Shown piece after piece: positions 58,822 through 64,000 of a stretch of 64,000 bases of DNA; position 1 is the first letter of the stretch, and the number at the start of each line of letters is the position of its first letter. The notes below the pieces were generated by a model, which was given only the letters and a program-made list of their open reading frames with translations, was not told where the DNA came from and did no database searches. Source of the DNA: Typha latifolia (Eukaryota > Streptophyta > Magnoliopsida > Poales > Typhaceae); contig CM034103.1 of assembly GCA_019914945.1 (NCBI GenBank), positions 9,176,001 to 9,240,000 on the forward strand, given 5' to 3'. The position numbers were made by a program, and so were the translations under genes.

Positions 58822-59105
58822 CACGAGAGCTGCCTTGCCCCGCAGCTACCGATGCCCAGGATTAGGGTTGAGGCTCCCCTTAGTTTTTTGCAGGTTTCGA
58901 CGCCGTGGCTCTTCACAATAGAACGTCCTCCCCCCCAGCTGGGGAAGGATGCTTTGACCCTACCCCATCGCCAGAGCTCATATATTTTCTCTTTGCATGC
59001 GAGACTTCCTCTCCCTTTATTTTTAATTTAAGAGCGCGGCTCGCTAATCTAAAACACTTGAGATTTGGTAGAGTTTTCATAGGAAGAATTGCTTATTCCA
59101 CTCTT

Positions 59106-59126
59106 ATTCTACAAGTGAATGGGTGC
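59106..59126. mobile_element. Right end of Harbinger-like copy 3
   Basis: 'attctacaagtgaatgggtgc' completes the element interrupted at 52592 and is followed by TTA, matching the triplet before 51297. The same end, more worn, is found at 44610-44630. Confidence 0.75.
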
Positions 59127-59129
59127 TTA

Positions 59130-59344
59130 GTGTGTGAAGAGAGCTCAGTTCTCTACAACCCTTGTTGCAGAAATTTCCTACATGAGGGTTATTCTGTATA
59201 GCTTCCATATGGCTTGACCAAATTAGCTATGCTACACAACTGCAGGGTGTGAGATTTCCTAGTTATAGGAACTTCATGCAGCTAGGCTTGCAAAGGATCT
59301 GCAGCCAAGGGTACCAATTGTTCCAATGGTTGTTTATCACATTA
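59130..59344. other. Unassigned stretch
   Basis: No motif recognised. It could be host DNA or the highly variable linker between endonuclease and reverse transcriptase of the LINE that follows. Confidence 0.35.
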
Positions 59345-62300
59345 TAATAGAAAAGTTGCACTTAGTCACTAGCATAATATCAAGTGGATGCAACGTGTTA
59401 GGCTAAAGTGGGTTCGAGAAGGAGATAGAAATACTCGCTTCTTCCAAGTCACTGCCTTAATATGTCGGCGAAAAAATTACATCTCTACGATCCAGAACAA
59501 AGAGGAGATGACTGCAGCTTTTGTGGCCTTCTATTGAAAACTTTGGGGATCGGAGGTTGAGTGTCAACTGACTAAGGACTGGCAGGAGCTGCCAACTATC
59601 TTGGCGGAGGATGCGTAGTTACTTACAGTATTTGTGACCAACGAAGAGATCAAGTTAGCTCTTTAGAACATGCAGGAGAGGGAAAGGTGGAGGTTTACTT
59701 CCACCTTTGGCATATCTTGGGAGAAAGCTTCTATGATACAGTGCAATTCTTCTTCACCACAACCAACTTGCCAAGGAGCTGGTGGAGGACTTACCTTGCT
59801 TTGATACCAAAGAAGGACTGCCCTCTCCGGGTTCAAGACTTTAGGCCAATTGCCCTCTGCAACATAGCATACAAGGTAATTGCTAAGATCCTAGTGGGGC
59901 GCCTAAAAGGTCTACTCCCGAAATTGGTTGGCACGAAGCAGGCTGCTTTTGTTGCTGGGCGTTCGATCTATGACAACACCTTAGCAGCTTAGGAGGTTGC
60001 CTATAATATAACTCACGACAAACAAAAGGACCCCATCATGATTATCAAGATGGATATAGAGAAGGCATATGATATAGTGAGTTTGATTGTGGTAACCGGC
60101 ACGCTGGAGGAGCTGATGGGTTTCCCTCTAATCCGGCGTAGATGGGTTTATGCCTGCATTGCCTTGTCGAGCTTCGCGGTTCTCATCAACGACTCCCCAT
60201 CAGAATGGATCACCCCACACAGTAGACTCTAGTAGGGAGACCCTTTATCTTTGTTTTTATTTATTCTTGTATCCCAACTCCTATCAAGTACACTACTCTT
60301 AACGCCAAAGTCAAGGGTGGTGAACTATTTGGATTTACGGCTGGAGACGTGCAACTATCTCATTTGCTCTACGCAGATGATCTCCTTATCACGGCCCAAG
60401 TCAATTGGAGAATGTGCGATGTGTCCTAAATTGCCTCAGAAGGTATTCAGACCTGACAAACCAAAGGGTCAACCTATCTAAATCAGAGTTGTATCTGCTG
60501 ACGTGAATATGCTCAAGCTTGGCGGACAGGTTGGCTGAAGGCCTAGGACTGAGAAAGGCTAACCTTCCAGTCACCTACCTCAGCATTCGTATCTCTGGGT
60601 CTGTCTCAAAGCCTATGAACATAATGAGCTAATAGAGAGAATGGAGAAAAAGCTGGCCGGGTGGAAGAAGGGGCTCCTCTCGATGGCCAACATATTGACC
60701 TTGGTGAACTCCACTATAATGGCTATACCTACATATTGGCTAGGAAGCATGTGGGTTCAAGATGTTGTGTTGGATAAGATAGAGAGAATAGCTGGAGCCT
60801 TCCTCTAGGGAACTAGCTGAGGAAGAGGATTGCACCTTATTGGATGGGAAGCGGTGAGGAAGAACAAGGAAGAAGGAGGTCTAGTTGTGCGAAGGTTAAA
60901 GCTAATAAGAGCGGTCTTAGGGAAGTTAGCATTCAAAGTTCTCTAGCAGGAGAACGTTCCTTGGGTTAACATAGTAAAAGTTAAATATGGTGAGCTGGAC
61001 CCTTAGGAAACTAAGGTTGCTTCAGCCACACCATGGGTTTGGAGGGCCTTAAACCATGCGTTGGACAAGATCAAGGGAGGATGTAGGAAGTTGGTAGGTA
61101 ATGACAAAAGCACTAGAGCGGCGACGGCCACGTGGATGGAAGCGGTGCCCTGGTGCAGGTAACCGAGGATCATAGGATCTGCGCTCATGGATGACTCTCT
61201 GGGTTGCTAACCTACTGGACAAAGAGCTATGGCCATGCGGCAGATTACCAGAGAAGATGGAGAGGAGCTGGCTTTCCATGTTGCAAATTTACAAGAGGAT
61301 TGGAAGGAATTGGAAGATAAATGAATTTGGTGCAACCATCCTTCGAGTGAGCCAAAAGTAAAGTTCATATACAACTATCTGAATGGAGTCTCGGAGGAAA
61401 GATGGTTATGATGGAAGAGGCTATGGGGGCTTCTAGTGGCACCGCACATCAAAATCTTTTACTAGGTGTGTAGAAACAGGCTCCCTACATTGTCGCACCT
61501 GCATGCACTAAGGCTGGCGCCAGATGACAAGTGTATCCTCTACAGCCTTCATGGAGAGTTGATGGCACACCTATTTTTCACATGCTGTTTTGCACTCTCG
61601 GTGTGGGAAGAGCTAAGCCACATGCACTCGGGAATGACTTATTCTTCTAGTTAGGACTGGCTCATTGAGAAGGTCCATAGGGATTCAAGTAGGAATCTAA
61701 TTACAAGGAGCCTGATTGCCTCAACTCTATGGAGTATTTGAAAGCATAGGAACAACAAAGCCTTTCGGAAAGAGAATATCAGCCCTAAGGTGGTGGCAAA
61801 AAAAGCAACCCAACTAATCTTAGAGTATACCAAACTGACCCAAGGGAAGTAAACCAAATCTACTAGAGAAGTGAGATAAGCATTATCAGCGACGGGATGG
61901 CTAAAGGTCAACACAGATTGAAGCGGTATGGTGGGTGAATGTCAAAGAGGAGCAAGAGCGGTGATTCGCGATGATCAAGGATGGATTAACACCATTGCTT
62001 GGGAGCCCTGTCCAAATGAGCCCAGAATGCTGGTGGAATGGTGGGCAATTTGGATGGGACTCCAACTAGGGGGAGGGGGTCAAAGATTGTTCTAGAGACG
62101 GATTCACTAGAGGCTTGCAAGGTCTATAAAGAAAGGGTGGAGCCCCGTTGGAGAGTACGAAACATTGTGGGAGAGTGTAGGGCTTTTATGAGAATATTTA
62201 GTGATTTTAAGATCTAGCATATTGTAAGAGGTGGGAACCTAGCGGCAGATTGGATTCTGTCAAATTAGGCCTCTCGACCCACTCCCATCAGAACTATGTA
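59345..62300 (+). pseudogene. LINE ORF2, reverse transcriptase to RNase H (5'-truncated, broken)
   Basis: Read with shifts: VREGDRNTRFFQVTA (about 59408), LALIPKKDCPLRVQDFRPIALCN, AFVAGRSIYDNTLAA (59990), IKMDIEKAYDIVS, YADDLLIT (60369-60392), MEKKLAGWKKGLLS, STIMAIPTYWLGS, then the zf-RVT relic (about 61466-61620, CILYSLHGELMAHLFFTCC with one Cys lost) and RNase H starting WLKVNTD (about 61900) with VLETDSLEACK (62091). More than a dozen stops or shifts. Endonuclease and ORF1 are absent, as expected from 5' truncation during insertion. Same broad family as the LINE at 52593-59089 but more decayed. Confidence 0.85.
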
Positions 62301-62399
62301 AAATTTTGTCTATTGACTCCTATGAGTATTGTTGGAAATGAGGTAACTCAAAGCTAAATACAAAGCTCTTTTTATTCAAAAAATTAGTGTGCATGACAC

Positions 62400-63385
62400 T
62401 TGCTGGGAAGTTGATGCCATGAACTCCACAATATTCGCAATCCCTACATATTGGATGGGGTGCTTGTGGTTACCGGATGCTGTGGTGGAAGCCATCACAA
62501 AGCAAGCTCGACTATTTCTATAGGGGAAGGAAGGTGGCTGGGAAATCTATCTTCTCAATTGGGACTTAGTAACAAGCTCGAAAGAAGATGGTGGGCTAGC
62601 CATCAAAAGGTTGAAGATTCGAAGAATGACTCTATTAGGGAAACTAGTGTTAGAGGTGTTGAATGGAAGGACTAGCCTTGAGTAAGACTCCTAGGGGCCA
62701 AGTACGATGGGCTAAACTCATGGGAGCCTCGGGGTGTCGACGAACTCCTCATGGGTTTGGAGAGCTATATGCAACACCGTAGGAACTGTCAGGAAAGGTT
62801 GTCGCAAGCTTGTGGGGAATAGGAGGTCGACAAGAGCAGTGATGGATCCTTGGGTATTGCCGGTGCCATGAAATCGTCAACCTCAAGTCATACACGCAAA
62901 CCTATTAAACGAGAACCTTCTCATTAGTGAATTAGTTGATAGCATTCGTTGGCAGTTGGCCAAGCTTATTGAGGAGAGTAGATTTGTGCTTTCCTTCGAC
63001 ATCAACACGATCATGCTTGGTGATGCTGAGGGCCGAGATAGCTGGATTTGGTGGCCTCATCCTTATGGGGTGTGGGCGAAAGCCATCTATGACTACCTCT
63101 TGTTGCATAACTAGGTAGGATGAGTTAGGTGGAAGGAGTTGCAGAGGCTTCTAGTGGCGCCGAGAGTGCGACTCTTATGCTGGAAGCTTCTTTGGGGCAG
63201 ACTGCCGATGAGGGCTCTTCTCCATGCTTAGAGAATAGGGCCTGAGAAAAGTTACATTTTTTGTGGTTTACATAGGGAGAACATGGAACATTTGTTCTTC
63301 TCATGTAGATACATGAAAATGATGTGGAAATGCTTAGCAATTAAACAAGTATGGCATGATGATTGGCCTAGCTAGATAAGCCATG
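62400..63385 (+). pseudogene. Second LINE ORF2 3' fragment (thumb to zf-RVT)
   Basis: Starts LAGKL then STIFAIPTYWMGCLWLPD (about 62426-62480), GGLAIKRLKIRRMTLLGKL (62594-62650), WVWRAICNTVGTVRKGCRKLVGN (62753-62821), DSWIWWPHPYGVWAKAIYD (63036-63095) and zf-RVT APRVRLLCWKLLWGRLPMRA...CGLHRENMEHLFFSC (63157-63310). It repeats the thumb and zf-RVT part already present at 60600-61620, so it is a separate insertion. No RNase H follows. Several stops. Confidence 0.83.
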
Positions 63386-64000
63386 AGTAGATGAGCACTA
63401 TTTGGTCAGTGGACCACCACCAAAACATTGCGAGCAAAGCCATAATTGCCAATGGCAGTAAGCTCCCTCCACAAATCAACTTGCTCAGGAAGGTTGTTGC
63501 TCGCGTACACTACCGTCATTCCCCATGCATAACAAGAAGAAAATTAATCTGTAAATTGCCATATATATATATACAGAAATTAAGTTTTCTTGGAAGCCAT
63601 AATGAGCATTAGCTTGGGCATCTTATAACTCTTTAAACTCCCAATTATATTAAAAAAAATTAGAAGATAAAAACGCTAAGCTATGCGAAAACCATACATA
63701 CAATTAAACAAAATCATCCCTTTCAAATTGGTGGGCTCAAAGCTTGTATGCTGCCCTTACAGCCTTCTTTTCTTGTATGTGCACTAAATAAGCCCAATTC
63801 AAGCCCAATTCAAGCCTAATTCAAGTTGGTCGGCTCAAGCTTGATTTAAGCTTGATTTGCATTAGGATTTGATGGACCGATTAGATCAAACCTAAGCTCC
63901 ATCCACTCATTTCTTGATATACAGCTTTCACCTAGCTAGCTACTCTTATGATAATTAATTATGACTCATCTAAAACACCATTCCTCTAGATATACAAAAG
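63386..64000. other. Unassigned stretch at the right edge
   Basis: No gene recognised. It contains a (TA)n run at about 63562-63572 and a short tandem repeat 'cccaattcaag' (three variable copies at 63792-63824) followed by 'aagcttgatttaagcttgatt'. Confidence 0.45.

Larger units (their letters stand above)
52593..59089 (-). mobile_element. Nearly complete LINE (plant L1-type) with target duplication
   Basis: The 16-bp sequence tgcttattccactctt flanks it at 52577-52592 and 59090-59105 without a mismatch. On minus it runs from a 5' leader at 59089 through ORF1 (DUF4283) and ORF2 (endonuclease, reverse transcriptase, zf-RVT, RNase H) to a poly(A) tail (poly-T at 52593-52603). Excluding the solo LTR inside it, the LINE is about 5.6 kb. 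Stops and shifts in both frames make it inactive. It inserted into a Harbinger-like element. Confidence 0.93.

Overview
The window is nuclear DNA of a flowering plant. It holds three intact host genes: an intronless plastid-division gene, a spliceosome gene and a nuclear gene for a mitochondrial ribosomal protein, the last two with GT-AG introns. They sit in a thick, nested bed of retrotransposons and DNA transposons. The very GC-rich coding sequence of the MinD gene in an AT-rich background, and the Tekay/Del-like LTR style, suggest a monocot, perhaps a commelinid. This is an inference; no species is claimed.

Layout. 1-7793 is a degenerate Ty3/gypsy-type element on +: the 3' half of its 5' LTR, a Met-tRNA-like primer site, and a 3' LTR at 6941-7793. 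An inverted ~3.1-kb solo LTR (1917-5065) is nested inside it. 7794-9782 is the start part of another inverted LTR, into which the first element appears to have inserted. 10083-10850 is a decayed gypsy gag. 11190-12360 is a LINE 3' fragment on -. 15379-21951 is a full-length but dead Ty1/copia element whose right LTR is split by a 1.19-kb Mutator-like element with ~70-bp inverted repeats and a 9-bp target duplication. 23577-26294 holds a related Mutator terminus and the 5' half of a LINE on +. 26296-29940 holds elements with GAGCTCGGCTCGACTC-type inverted termini, an LTR scrap and a SINE-like piece.

Gene island. MinD (plastid division-site regulator) is at 31164-32153 on +. CWC15 (spliceosome factor) is at 43509-38005 on -, seven exons, 233 codons. 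mS35 (mitochondrial small-subunit ribosomal protein) is at 46320-49221 on +, four exons, 423 codons. I reconstructed the exons of the two split genes from splice sites and phase; both join without a frameshift or internal stop. CWC15 and mS35 are divergently transcribed and separated by two PIF/Harbinger-type elements.

51297-59126 is a three-level nest: a Harbinger-like element split by a nearly complete 6.5-kb LINE on - with a 16-bp target duplication, itself split by a 923-bp copia-type solo LTR with a CACTA duplication. 59345-63380 has two more decayed LINE segments on +.

The three genes serve three compartments (plastid, nucleus, mitochondrion) and nothing suggests a shared pathway. I found no CRISPR array, no prokaryotic operon and no convincing new protein system. 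The most informative material is the nested transposon structure, the GC-rich Mutator-like element, a local family of Harbinger-like elements with tandem-repeat cores, and the GTTCGAAC palindrome arrays.
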